From assembly GCF_000276665.1 (NCBI RefSeq), contig NW_004955475.1:5214794-5278793 (forward strand): DNA of 64,000 nucleotides. The letters are read 5' to 3'. A program made the translations under genes and the position numbers. The DNA is from Chinchilla lanigera (taxonomy: Eukaryota; Chordata; Mammalia; Rodentia; Chinchillidae). The notes beneath the pieces are model-generated. The model ran no database searches. It was not told the DNA's origin and worked only from the letters and a program-made list of their open reading frames with translations. Below are positions 23,255 to 34,075 of this stretch, in pieces. Each line of letters starts with the position of its first letter. Position 1 is the stretch's first letter.

Positions 23255-23717
23255 TGTTACTTTTCTCATTGCTGGGACAAAATACCCAACGCCCAAAGTC
23301 AAAGGGGGCAAGGTTTATTTAGCTCACAGTTTATAGAGCTTCAGTCCATAATTGGCTGGCTCCAAGGCAGAGTGGCTTGACAGGGAATCATTCATGTTGC
23401 CCACAAGACACAAAAAGCAATGAGAGAGAGACAGACAGACAGACAGAGAGACAGACAGAGACAGACAGAGACAGAGACAGAGGGAGGGAGGGAGGGAGGG
23501 AAGCCTGTTTCTGTCCCTTATATTGTATCTACTGGGATTAGGGCAGTGCTAATCCAGTGGAATGATCCAGCAATTACCCACCCTTAACCAGAACACCCTT
23601 AATCTTAGGTTTGTACTGTGAATCAATTTGACACAATCTAGATTCAACCACATTCAAAAAAGCCCCACCTAAAACTGAATGAGGCTTTGGGGGGACATCT
23701 ATACACAAACCATAACA
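23255..23717 (-). mobile_element. MaLR-type LTR, antisense
   Basis: Begins tgttacttttctcattgctg and ends caaaccataaca, with 'ggctggctccaaggcag' and 'aggctttggggggacatct'. It contains a microsatellite at 23422-23501. No matching target duplication is visible. Confidence 0.85.
23422..23501. repeat. (GACA)n/(GAGACA)n/(GGGA)n compound microsatellite
   Basis: GACA and GAGACA units grade into about five GGGA units. It lies inside the LTR. Confidence 0.9.
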
Positions 23718-23739
23718 CTAGGCATAACATTCCTTCTTT

Positions 23740-24556
23740 GTGATGAATAGGAACTGGATAGGTGTCCTCTAAATGCCCATGTGTTAAACGTTTGGTTGCC
23801 AGCCCATAGCCCTATTGAAATTTTTAAGAGGTGAGGCCTAGTAGAAATAAATTAATTCAGTAAGGACTTGCCCTTAAAGGGGAAATTAGAATTGAGACAA
23901 GAATATAGGCTGTGGCTTAGCCTGGCTTGGAAGAGAGATATGGCGGGACCCCAGAATCTATGCAGAACCACCTCTCCAAACCCTGTATGTGGAGTTTTCA
24001 CAGGTTCCTGTGATGTATGGAAGGAATAAAAGGAGATGATGCCATTGAAAGTGTGCTGCTGTGTCTTTCCTCACGCTTGCCTGCCTTGTGCTCCCCAGGG
24101 TGGGTGTACTTTTATTTTATTTTGGTTTTCATTTTTCCCTCGCTGTTACTTGGCCCAAACTCACTCTCAGAGCCAGTTTAACCCTAATCCTTCACTTTCA
24201 GTTTTTCCTACCTCAAATGAATGTGAATCTTTGCTACCCTTTTTACTTGTTTTGCTCAATTCTTTGTTCAAGATGCAAAGAACCTGGAAACCACCTCTAA
24301 GTAGGAGACTCCAGAACTCCAAAACCTGGTAGCAGGACCTTGGCCCCTCGTTCTTCCCCCACTCTTAGCTAACACAAAGTGAACAGTCTCCTTTACGCTG
24401 CACTCCCACCATGATGTGGAGTACTACCACAGAACCGAAAGCAATGTGCCGGCTGATCATAGATGGAAACTTCCAAAACTGTGAACCTCAATAAGCATTT
24501 CATTTCTTTTGATTATCTCAGGTATTTTGTCACAGTGACGGAAAGCTTACATAATG
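23740..24556 (+). mobile_element. Older MaLR LTR, sense, interrupted
   Basis: The left part (aaatgcccatgtgttaaacg, aagaggtgaggcctagtag) and right part (gatggaaacttccaaaactg, caggtattttgtcacagtga) are MaLR LTR halves. About 23890-24350 between them is foreign; it has an AATAAA at about 24025 followed by U5-like T/C-rich sequence, so it may be another LTR inserted inside. Confidence 0.6.
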
Positions 24557-24591
24557 GAGATGCTAAAGCACACCTTTAATTTGAGTGGATT

Positions 24592-24970
24592 TTGTCATAT
24601 TTTTATTTTTAGTGCTACATGTTTGCAGTACTAGATGATTATATTCACCATGGGGAACTGGTACATGTACATAGCACATTTCAATTCTTTTTTCATCCCC
24701 TTCCCTCCCTCCTCCTCCCTCCAACTCTTGGTCCTGTTGTCCTTGTCATATGTTTTTTTTTGTTTTTTGTTTTTCGTTCGTTTGTTTTTTGTCTTTTTGA
24801 GGCAGGGTCTCGCTGTGCAGTTCAAGCTGGCCTTAAGCTCACTTTGTAGCTCAGGCTGGTCTCGAACTCACAATGATCCCCCTGCCTCAGCTTCCTGAGT
24901 GCTGGGATTACAGGCGTGCACCACCACACCCGGCTCCTTGTCATATGTTAAAATGAGTTCTTTGTCTCAC
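24592..24970 (-). mobile_element. L1 3' end, antisense, interrupted by a B1
   Basis: Carries the antisense 3' UTR signature 'caccatggggaactggtaca' and 'tgtacatagcacatttcaat', shared with other L1 ends in this window (54.4 and 61.6 kb). Confidence 0.75.
24755..24934 (-). mobile_element. B1 SINE, antisense, with 15-bp target duplication
   Basis: Poly-T head and an intact antisense B1 body. Direct repeats tccttgtcatatgtt at 24740-24754 and 24935-24949 flank it. Confidence 0.95.
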
Positions 24971-25479
24971 CTATGAAAGTTTCTACGAGCTAATTTGTTT
25001 CCAGACACTTTCTCACAGTACAGTTGCATTCCATCACAAATATTCATCTACATCTCCTATATCTGCCCACTTTGCCCATAGCAGAGATCCTACTGGGCCT
25101 GCTCTCTGTACAGCCCTTGAAGACCTCCTATTTCTGATAGCCAGGTGGGAAGGGCCAATCTCACAGCACACACTTCTATCTGGACCCCTCTTATTAGGAG
25201 GGCCTGGGAAGTTGGTGGGCTAACCTCAGCCTGTGTCCGGTTATATCTGAAGCATGGAGTTGTCCTCCTCCTGTCTCTGCTCTAGCAGTCCCCTCAGACC
25301 TGGTGAAAAGTAGCTGGGCCTGCACTTTCAGCTCAGACCCATAGAGGGCAACCACAGCCAGTTTATGAGAAATTATTTCTGGGTGTGGCCTCTCTTTCTA
25401 CTTCCTTTTCAATGGTTGTAAAATTCCACAGGCTGTCAGCATCAGAGTGTGTTTCTAGATAACTTATATTCAGATCCCT
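24971..25479. other. No gene or clear repeat
   Basis: Single-copy-looking sequence; no supported exon. Confidence 0.4.
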
Positions 25480-25870
25480 TTGTGATACAGATAGAGAAAA
25501 CTGAGGCCCAGATAAGGGGTGAGACCATTCTAAACATAATGAATCACTCTGTGGCAGTTAGGCTGAGAACTCAGATTTCCTGAATCCAGTTCAGAAATCT
25601 TGAAACACACTGTTATGCGTTTAACCCTGGTTCCTCTTTTTATAATTGTGAAAATTGAGGCCTAAGAAAGAAATTTTCTAAGGTCATACAGTATGACAGA
25701 GCTAAGACATGAATCTCAGTCTTCTGAATCCCAGTCCAGGACACTTGAATCAATATTAAGTAGCTAGCTCATCTTACTTTTCACAGATGAACAAGGATCA
25801 GAGAAAGAATGCCATTTACCTAAGCACAGAGTAAATCTGTGACTATGATAACTATAGCTGTCTGTTAGAA
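25480..25870 (-). mobile_element. MIR fragments, antisense (two or three)
   Basis: Repeated antisense MIR core motifs: 'gaaaactgaggcccagataa' (about 25497), 'gaaaattgaggcctaagaaa' (about 25651) with 'aaggtcatacagtatgacag', and 'cacagatgaacaaggatcag' (about 25783). Confidence 0.6.
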
Positions 25871-25987
25871 TTGGGACTAAGTAGAAATTGAGACTTTGAT
25901 TTCTAGTCCACGGAAACCCCAGTGACATAGTGACATAGTGACATTCTGAAATCTCAGAATGAAATAGCAGAAGTGGGGGTGTAGTCC

Positions 25988-26070
25988 TTTTTTTTGTACT
26001 GGGGATTGAACTCAGGACCTTATGCTTGCCAGGCAGGCACTGCACCCCTTAGCTAAATCCCTGGCCCCTG
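25988..26070 (-). mobile_element. ID-type SINE, antisense
   Basis: Shows 'tactggggattgaactcagg', 'tgccaggcaggcac' and 'aaatccctggcccc', the reverse complement of the ID consensus. Confidence 0.85.
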
Positions 26071-26199
26071 TAGTTCTTAATTTAACCTTACATTTTTGCT
26101 CCACTCCTGATGAGTTGTAATCTGGGGCATATAGTGGGTATGTGTGTTTGTCTACACAGGACCTTCAACACAAAAAGAAAAAAAAAACTCCCAACGGAA

Positions 26200-26340
26200 A
26201 GCTCATCTCATTTCTCACTTTTCAAGGCCTCTGCTTTCAGAATATGACTCACTCAGGTCCCACCGTCATTGCTGCGGAGCACGTAATTGCTAGCTGAGAC
26301 ATCACCATAGCACCCAGCCATTACATTTGCAGAGTTCTGT
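26200..26340. promoter_or_regulatory. Possible regulatory element (AP-1 and other motifs)
   Basis: Repeat-free sequence with a TGACTCA AP-1 site at about 26246 and GC-richer text around 'ggagcacgtaattgctagct'. This is suggestive only. Confidence 0.15.
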
Positions 26341-26549
26341 CTTGTTTTTGTCAAAGCTGTTTCCTATCCTGTTTTTTTTTTTTGTTTTTTTTTTTGTTTG
26401 TTTTTTGTTTTCTTTTTCTGCAGCTTCTGCAAACTCAAGAGAACCAAATGAGGTGGATAATTACTTTTTTACAAAATAAAAATAATTCATAGAAGGAAGG
26501 AGAAGTGAAGAAGTTCAGAACAGACTGAGACTAAATACCTTGATTCTTT

Positions 26550-26703
26550 TTTTTTTTTTTTTTTTTTTTTTTTTNNNNNNNNNNNNNNNNNNNNNNNNNN
26601 NNNNNNNNNNNNNNNNNNNNNNNNNNNNNNNNNNNNNNNNNNNNNNNNNNNNNNNNNNNNNNNNNNNNNNNNNNCTTTGCCACTGAGCTAAATCCCCAGC
26701 CCC
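26550..26703 (-). mobile_element. ID-type SINE, antisense, containing an assembly gap
   Basis: A long T run precedes the Ns, and 'gccactgagctaaatcccca' follows them. The flanks share a perfect 16-bp duplication, aataccttgattcttt (26534-26549 and 26704-26719), so both gap edges lie within one insertion. Confidence 0.85.
26575..26674. other. Assembly gap (100 N)
   Basis: Exactly 100 N, the convention for a gap of unknown size. It follows a poly-T tract, a usual cause of assembly failure. Confidence 1.
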
Positions 26704-26814
26704 AATACCTTGATTCTTTAACTTCCAAGTTTTTGGAGTGTTCTGCACAGACCTGCAGCGCTTATGGAGGTATTGTATCCTCCATGTATCCAATGGCAGC
26801 ACCCTCCCTCATTT

Positions 26815-26930
26815 ACTAATCACTGAGCTCAGGCCAGACACTGTGTTGGGCTTTTATTGGAGACAAAGGAGACTCAGACCCCATACTTAAGTACTCACAA
26901 TCTGTCTATTGATTAGGCCATCACCTCACT
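26815..26930 (-). mobile_element. L2-type fragment, antisense
   Basis: Reads 'ggccagacactgtgttgggc' then 'gactcagaccccatac', like the reverse complement of the L2 3' end. Confidence 0.4.
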
Positions 26931-27461
26931 CAGTGGTAATCCTTAGCCTTCTTCTCTCGGTAAAGTGATCCCAAACAGTTTCTTGTAGCCCGTAGCATTG
27001 ATCCAATTTTATAATTTTTTCAGAACACTTGATTAGGCACTCGGAGAGAAGCATTCTTGTTTCAGTTCTTCAATGATGTCACTGTGGAGCAAGTGGAGCA
27101 GTCCCTTCCTGTCTGCAGGCCTAGTTTTTTGCATTTGAAAAATGAGGCGGGGAAGGGAGGAATGGAATAGAGTTGCTAACAACCTTTGGCTCAGATTATG
27201 GAGATGCACACACGCTCTGATCTGTGGGCACTCTTCTCTTTGGGTGAAAGGCTAGCGGGTAGGAGCCATCACGCATTTCTGTGAGACCCTTCATCCACTT
27301 ACCTTCCTCCATTAATTTGTGAGTCCTTCCCGGGGAGTGGGGGTTTTGAAATTCCTGAGGATCTCAGATGAACACCATTTCTACCTCTACTCACCAACAA
27401 TACTCAGAAAGCACCAGGACTATTTTGGGTGATAACCTACTCAACCAGATTCTGAGACTGA

Positions 27462-27712
27462 GACAAAGCAGATAGAATCAGGAACAGACAGAGGAAAGAG
27501 AGAAGTATAGAGGAAGAGACAGAGAGGGAGGAGAGAAGGAGCAAGATGGAAAAACTATGAGAAGAAAAGAGGTGAACAGAGAGACTGAGAAGGAATGAAA
27601 CAGAAACAGAAAGAAAGGAAGAGACAGGAAAAGACTGAAAGACAGAAGGAGAAAGAAACAGAGACAAGAGAAGGGAAGAGGGAAAGGGAGAAGAGAGACA
27701 GAAGTGGAGAGG
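27462..27712. repeat. Polypurine tract of about 250 bases
   Basis: About nine in ten bases on the + strand are A or G, in irregular GA/GAA/GGA units, ending directly at a B1 fragment. Confidence 0.85.
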
Positions 27713-27800
27713 TAAGGTAGCACAGTGGTGCATGCCTATAATTCCAGCGCTCTGAGAGGCTGAGGCAGGAAAACTGCAAGACTGAGCCTGTGTTTGCAGG
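27713..27800 (+). mobile_element. B1 SINE fragment, sense
   Basis: Has 'tggtgcatgcctataattcc' and 'gaggctgaggcagg', then decays. Confidence 0.75.
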
Positions 27801-27949
27801 ACTCTGGGCAATGAGGTAACACAGAAAAAGTGCCAGCACATTTCCTGTCCCAGAAGAGGTTCTAGCATCAAGGAGTTGTATTCTGTCCCCTATCATCTCT
27901 CCTCTGAGAAGGGAGACGCCCGTGTCTGTTAAGGGTGGGGTAAATTCAG

Positions 27950-28740
27950 TTCTGCACCTGTGTTTTGTGAGAATTAGTGGCAGACTTCATGGAGGAAGTA
28001 ACTTTTGGGGGGGTATTGAAGGAGGAAAATGATAAACAAGACTTTCTTGACAAAATGCGATCATCTCTACAAAATTAAAACAATCCAGGAAAATATATGG
28101 TGGGTATGGTTTAACAGCTGTAGAAGAAGGCGATTCTTGTTTCAGGGAACACCACAGGAGGGCAAGAGAACAGGTACGTTCTGATGGGTAGGAAACTACA
28201 CAAGGTGCAGTCTGCCTTCTGAAGGACAAGGAACATAAGAAGCATGGGAGCACCAGGTTTTGGTCCCCCCATGAATGTCAGGTATCTGGGTTGGCTTGTG
28301 CTGGTTGTAGGGAAGAAAGGAAATGTTTTGAGTGGACATGAGGCAAGAACAAGGCTAAGCTCTAGACCAGTGATGGTGAAGCTTGTAAAGACCGAGTGCT
28401 CAAACTTCAACCCCAAACCCGCTTATTTATCTCAAAGTGCCAACACTGCAGTTAAATCTGAATATCTGATGCTAGACTAATGGGACAACTTGGCTCACAT
28501 GCCGACAGAGAGAGCTCTGCATGCCCTCTGTAGCGCATGTGCCATAAGTTCACCACTACTGCTCTGGAAAAATTCCCTCTGGCAGGATGCCTCATGGAAG
28601 GTGGATTTGAAGAAATATACTGACACCAGGGGGCCCTGATAGAAGACTGTTGCTCTAGTCCAGGCAATGGACAAGTGGTAAGAATGTAATGTGGTGTGGT
28701 GGGGGTGGGTATGGATTTAGAGGGTTGGAGGAGTGACTTT
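27950..28740 (-). mobile_element. L2 LINE remnant, antisense, split by a hAT element
   Basis: Contains 'cttcatggaggaagtaactt' and, past the hAT insertion, 'gttgctctagtccaggcaat', as in the reverse complement of L2. Confidence 0.45.
28368..28561 (+). mobile_element. 194-bp hAT miniature element (copy 2)
   Basis: Ends cagtgatggtgaagctt and, reversed, cagtagtggtgaacttatgg, with hAT-type CAG...CTG termini. Flanking 8-mers ctctagac and ctctggaa fit a decayed 8-bp target duplication. Internal text ('acccgcttatttatc', 'aaagtgccaacactgcagtt', 'gacagagagagctctgc') resembles what I remember of OposCharlie1-type hAT elements. Confidence 0.8.
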
Positions 28741-28889
28741 CTAAGGCTTCTGTAGAGAAACACTCTGTAGAACTTGGATCAGGACAATTTTAGGGGAGGG
28801 AGAGGAGTCTGAGCAAGGTGTCAGAAAGAAGCATCTCATAACTCCCAGATAGCTAGCTACCTGTCTTTTCCTAGCTTTCAACTGAAGTG

Positions 28890-28942
<53 letters not shown>
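28890..28942. repeat. (TC)n microsatellite
   Basis: About 25 TC units with one interruption. Confidence 0.95.
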
Positions 28943-28946
<4 letters not shown>

Positions 28947-29109
28947 TTCTTTGTATCCTTTCTTCTGTACATCTGTTGTTCTGGAAGTGTGCATGTGTGT
29001 TATTTTGTGTGTCCCCCAATGTGTGTGTTTAGAGTCCTGTATATGCATCTGCATGTGGATGTACATCTCCAGGCATCTAAATCCATCTGTACCTTGCTGT
29101 ACGTGCATT

Positions 29110-29929
29110 TCATCTCATCCATGTTGTGGTTAAATTGACTGGCTAAAGGAATGACTTCATATTGCCTTCTTCATCTCTAAGTGCAGGAATAGGTATTTTT
29201 CCCCTAAGTATGCCTCTGAATTCTGTTTGGTAATGTATGCTGAGAAGAATTTGATTGGATAAAAGAGCTATTTCAAACTGTCTGTGCTCCCGTGGCACAG
29301 CTCTAACTTGAAATTCAATTACTGTTGGCTAGAGAAAATACCATAATGAATTTGGCTTGATATTCTAGACAATAATTTAGAACCACATCCTCTCCGGAAA
29401 TCTATCCAGCCAAGTGAGACCAGAACTGGCAATCTATTTTATTTTATTTTTTTTTTGCAAATAAAATTCTGACCCAATTAGAACACTATGCTGCAAAATT
29501 ATGTGTGATGTACAAGTAGTTGTGTGATACAAAGAAGGAAAACCTTTTTTTACCCTCAAGGCATTGATCCATGGTTATGATTTGATTTGGTCTAGAAACA
29601 GAAGTCCACATAACCTTCAGGTCTCTTATAAAATTCAAAATATCTTTTCATTTTCTCTCCATTCCAACCTGTGAAATTGGGAGTGTTTTAATCATGCTTT
29701 CTTCTTATCCCCAGAAGCCACTTGCTTTCCTCTGTACAGTAAGCTGGCCCTTGATTATGATTTGTTTTCCTGAATTGGATTATAGCTGTCTAAGCCAAGG
29801 GCCAGAGAGAAGGAAGAATTTATTCAAACTCTCACAGAAGAATTAGAGATCAAGCCTTGGTTTCTGGATTTTTTATCAAGAACTCTACAATTATACCATC
29901 TTACCTCGGGATAGCTTAAGTTCAAACTT
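29110..29929. other. Repeat-poor stretch, possible conserved non-coding DNA
   Basis: No family recognised; no open frame of note. The AT-rich core around 29290-29420 reads like undisturbed single-copy sequence. Confidence 0.35.
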
Positions 29930-30090
29930 CTGTCAGTGGGTGGCTTATACAACTCTTACCAACTGTATGATTTGGTCTTGCCCCTTGCCCTCTCTGGCCC
30001 TCAGTGTTCTTATCTGCATCATGGAAAGATTAGGCTACAAGGTCTTAAAGAGGTCTTTAAAGTTTTGCTTCTAGGAATTTGTGACCAAGA
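29930..30090 (+). mobile_element. MIR SINE fragment, sense
   Basis: Shows 'aactgtatgatttggtcttg' then 'ccctcagtgttcttatctgc', in the order of the MIR core. Confidence 0.5.
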
Positions 30091-31250
30091 CTAATAACAC
30101 ACAACTGTGGCCCCTTAGGTCAGGTGATGAGCGGAGGAAGAAGTTAGGGACTGTCTCAGAAGTTGTGGGCTTTCCTCCCTCTCCCATGACTTCAAATCAC
30201 TGTTAAAAGAAATAAAGTAACTTTTCCAGTTATGGAAATTTTTTCTGACCCATAAGCCTTCAAACCTCTGGGAAGTGGGACAGCATATCCGGTCTCTAGC
30301 CTCTAATGCCTTATAGGGCTAGAAAGGCGTAAGTCACTTGCTGGGCAGCTGGAGAATAGTTGGCCTAAAGAAATTTCCTAGTTCCGGAGGATCTAACCCT
30401 GGTGGGGAAAGGATGACTGCCACTCAGCCCTGGGCAGGTTGGCAGATTGGGCTGAGCTGTTGTGTTCTGGAAAGGCCAGAAATGATGTCATGGGCCACTT
30501 TGGGCTGCAACAACAGGAAACCACTGTGTATTTACATTGGCTCAAAGATCCCATGCAGCCTGATTTTTCTTTACTTCCTTAGTCTATCTGTTTCCTTTGA
30601 TTCAAATACTATGAAGAGAGACTTACTGCCCAGGCTAAGGAAAGCGGAAGGGAGGCCCAAGAAGAAAGAGCCTCCTGCCCAGCCCAGATGGCCGGTTGAT
30701 TGGGAGGAAAGGCTGGTTTTCCCTAGCTGGGGCACTGTCCGGGACAGAGTAGTGGAAGCAAAGCAGTTGGGACTTGTTTTGTTCACTCTATACCTACACA
30801 TAAAGCAAATTCAGAATTCTCCCTAAAACAAGATTCTAAACCTAGAAGCCATCTTGATCTCAAATCCAATCAGTCACCAAGTCTTGTGAATTGAACTTAA
30901 TTTAATTCATTTGAACCAACAGGGGATTTGTGTAAAGTGCTGTGTTGTGCTTTATGTGGGTTTGTGTAGTGATATGGTACAAAGATGGAAAAGACGGTAG
31001 TTGCTACCCTCAAGGAATTAACAATAAAGTGTTAGGGTAACTGATTTACCTCTCATCTACTATATTCTTTTATCCACACGGTTGTTATTCCAGTTCAAGA
31101 TCTCATCATTTCTCATCTGTAAGCAACAGTCTTTTAATGCATTTCTCCCTTAACAGTGTCCAGTCATTCCCCTTCACCTGCCTTCTCCATATTATAGTAG
31201 AGTGACTCTGACACACTACTCCGGCTCCACTCTTTCCAACTAAGAGTCAT
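30091..31250. other. No repeat; contains the longest open frame of the window
   Basis: An open frame runs from about 30338 to 30826 on the + strand (first ATG at 30413, about 137 codons). The peptide has a hydrophobic stretch (CSLIFLYFLSLSVSF) followed by Lys/Arg-rich sequence (KAEGRPKKKEPPAQP). There is no recognisable domain, so it may well be chance. Confidence 0.2.
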
Positions 31251-31254
31251 ACAT

Positions 31255-31510
31255 GGTAGTATGGTAGTGTAGCTTATGGCTGGTCCTGGTGCCAAGTAGA
31301 TCTGGGCTTACATGCCTGTCTTACCACTTCCTATTGGCTGACAGTTGACAGTGGTTTTGCCTTTCAAAACCCCTATTTCTTTATCCTCATCTTCTTTGTT
31401 GGTAAAAAATAAGGAAAATGTCTACTTCACATAGCTGTTGTGAGAATTAAATGAAATAATGTGTGTATGGTGCCAAGCAGAGTTAACATTTGGTGATATA
31501 AGTGACAGAT
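31255..31510 (+). mobile_element. MIR SINE, sense
   Basis: Near complete: 'tcctggtgccaagtagatct', 'taccacttcctattggctga', 'agctgttgtgagaattaaat' and 'ggtgccaagcagag' follow the consensus order. Confidence 0.7.
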
Positions 31511-31900
31511 TTAATCACTATCCATCACATGCATTGTGCTCTTTTCTATCTCAACTCCTTTATGCCATCCAAAATTGGCTGCTTTTCCCTGAAGACTACT
31601 GTAAGTGATAGAGACCTTAGAGTCCGTATAGAGGAGTCCAATCACCCTACTGAAGTCAGTAAGGGGAAATGATGAGTCTAACATTACAAAGAAAAGGAAT
31701 TTCAGAGCCACAAATAGAATACTTTACATACATTAACTCATCTCATCCTTATAACAACTCTTCATTTTATCTATTTGTAAAAATTGGAATAAAGGCTTCT
31801 CTTCAAAACCCAGTCAGGGTCCTGTGAAGTATACAAGGCATAGAATAACCAAAGGACAGCAGGAATGAAATGTGCATGAATCACTGTGGCAACAGGAACT

Positions 31901-31927
31901 CTGTGTGTGTGTGTGTGTGTGCGTGTG
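31901..31927. repeat. (TG)n microsatellite
   Basis: About 13 TG units, adjoining the ID half of a SINE. Confidence 0.9.
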
Positions 31928-32101
31928 GCACTGGGGATTGAATCCAGGGCATTCTCACTGAACTACATTCCCAGCCCATTGTTATTTGAGACAAGTTCTC
32001 ACTAAATTGCTAAGTCACCCAGGCTGGTCTTAAACTTGTAATCCTCCTGCCTCACCTTCCTAGAGTGCTGGGATTATAGATGTGTGCTATAATGCCTAGC
32101 T
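31928..32101 (-). mobile_element. B1-ID dimeric SINE, antisense
   Basis: Antisense ID ('cactggggattgaatccagg', 'acattcccagccc') then antisense B1 ('cctcctgcctcaccttccta', 'gctgggattatagatgtgtg'). Confidence 0.85.
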
Positions 32102-32639
32102 ACAACTCTTTAAGTTAGTTACTGTTATAGAATTCATTTAATAGATGAAGGGACAGGTTATGTAACTTTTTCAAGGTCATGCAGCTAGAAATGACAAATT
32201 CAACCTATGAATCTAAGTAGTATGGCTTCAAGCTGTTGAACACTTGAAATGAGGCTAGTGTGGCTAATTTTTCATATAATTTTATTTTCATAAATCTAAA
32301 GTTAAAGTTTAATAGCTACTTGAGGCTAATGACTACCATGTTGGACAACAGATCTACAATCTAGGCTATACTGCTGACTTGAGACTCCAGGAGGACAGGA
32401 GGCATATCGAATACACATTTGTATCATAACAGTGCCCAAAGCTGTGCATGGCATACTTACTGCTGTGTTACAATTCATCTAAGTTAGGAGGCTTCTGTGG
32501 TCCACGCAAGAGACAGTACATTAAGGGAATTGCAATCCAGAGCAACAGAAAGGGACATATTAGAGAAATCATTGCAAACATCACTATCATCATTTTGACC
32601 ATTGTAAAAGTCAAATTCCTAGGTAATTAACTAAGTATT

Positions 32640-32855
32640 TACTATGAGCCAGACAACCATTCTAAGTGATTTACATAGATTAATTCATTTAATTCTTATA
32701 ACATTATGAAGTAAGAATGGGTACTATTAACATCATCCCCATTTTGCAAGTGAGTGCATTGAGGTACAGAAAATATAAGTGACTAGCAAGTTGCAGAGCC
32801 AGGATATGCTGGTTTTATAAACTGATCTCTTAAACACCACTCTATATTGTGCAGA
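32640..32855 (-). mobile_element. MIR SINE, antisense
   Basis: Contains 'ttcatttaattcttataaca', 'ccccattttgcaagtgagtg' and 'gcagagccaggatatgctgg' in antisense MIR order. Confidence 0.7.
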
Positions 32856-33969
32856 AGGTAGTATTCGTGGGATTCAGTATTGGGTTAGATGTGGGGATGA
32901 AGAACAGACAAAAGTGACTTTTGAGTTCCTTTGTCTAGGAAATCTGGATATATATTAAGATATATATATTTATGATTGTTATCACTTCCTCTTGCATTGT
33001 TCCTTTTACAAAGATGTAGTGACTTTCTTTGTCTCTGTGTTAATCAGTCTTGGCTTGAAATTCACTTTGTGTGCAAATAGAAGAGCTATCCTTGCTTTTT
33101 TCTGGGTTCCTCTCCCATACAGTATTGTTTTTCAACTTTTGACTTTCAGTCTATGAATTTTTTTTAATTGAATGTATTTCTTACATGTAGCATATTGTTG
33201 GATCTTGCTTCTTGATCTATTCTGCCAGTCTGTTTCTTTTGATTGGTGAATTGAGATCATTAACATTGATGGTTATAACTGATACTTATTGACTTCTCCT
33301 TCTTATGTTATTTTCCTGCTGTTTGCTTCCTTTTTTCTTGGCCACTGTTTGTTTGCCTTGGCTGGTGGATTTGTTCTGTTGGGGTTCATGGAGTTGTAGT
33401 CCTTGTTATCTCTTTTTAGAATGTCCTTCAGAATATTTTGGAGTGCTGGTTTGATGTTCATAAATTTCTTCAGGTGTTCTTTGTCCTGGAAGTATCTTAT
33501 TTCTCCATCAATTTTGAAAGAAAGTTTTGTGGAGTACATCAATATGGGTTGGAGGTTGTTTTCTTTTAGGGCTTGCAGTACCTCACTTAAGGCCCTCCTT
33601 GACTTTAGGGTTTGTATTGAGAAGTCAGCTGTGATTCTAATGGACTTTCTTTTATAGGTAGTTTATTTCTTTTCTGTAACAACTTTTAATATTCTGTTCT
33701 TGTGTTGAATTTCTGGAATGTTGAGTATGATATGCCTTTATGTAGATTTTTTGATAGGGCTAATTGAAGTTCTTTATGCCTCACTAACTGTATGTCAAAT
33801 TCTTTTTTCCTGCAAGGGAAATTTTTTACCATGCCATCTATGAACAGATTTGTTTATGTAATTTACACTATCTCTTCTTTCTTCCCTGGCTATAATCAAT
33901 CTTATGTTATTTTTCTTTGCATTATTTAGAAGCTGCTGGATTGATTTCTTGTGGTCCATTGCTATTTTT

Positions 33970-34075
33970 TTATTTTAAAGAGAATAGTGAAAAAAAGAAC
34001 AGTAGCCAACTACCAGCATCACAGAGAAAAACAACACAAAGCAAAAACAAATGATACAGGGATTTAAAACAAAAT
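33970..34075 (+). mobile_element. Short 106-bp retro-insertion inside L1
   Basis: Flanked by perfect 16-bp duplications gtccattgctattttt (33954-33969 and 34076-34091). It ends A-rich on the + strand; its text resembles L1 sequence near 35160-35240. Confidence 0.7.

Larger units (their letters stand above)
31715..32240 (-). mobile_element. MIR fragments, antisense, interrupted
   Basis: About 31715-31800 ('taactcatctcatccttata') and 32105-32240 ('cttaagttagttac' region, then 'caaggtcatgcagctagaaa') are antisense MIR, separated by a (TG)n tract and an ID-B1 dimer. Confidence 0.55.

Noticed and set aside
23422..23501. Repeated GACA units considered as a CRISPR-like or satellite array
   Set aside because: Simple compound microsatellite inside an LTR, no unique spacers.
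26515..26802. Minus-strand frames passing through the N gap
   Set aside because: They translate Ns and poly-T; not real.
27437..27896. Open frames of up to 144 codons on the minus strand
   Set aside because: They read the polypurine tract as Ser/Leu/Phe repeats and then a B1; composition artefact.
28741..29138. Glu/Arg- and Ser/Leu-repeat frames on both strands
   Set aside because: Produced by the (TC)n microsatellite.
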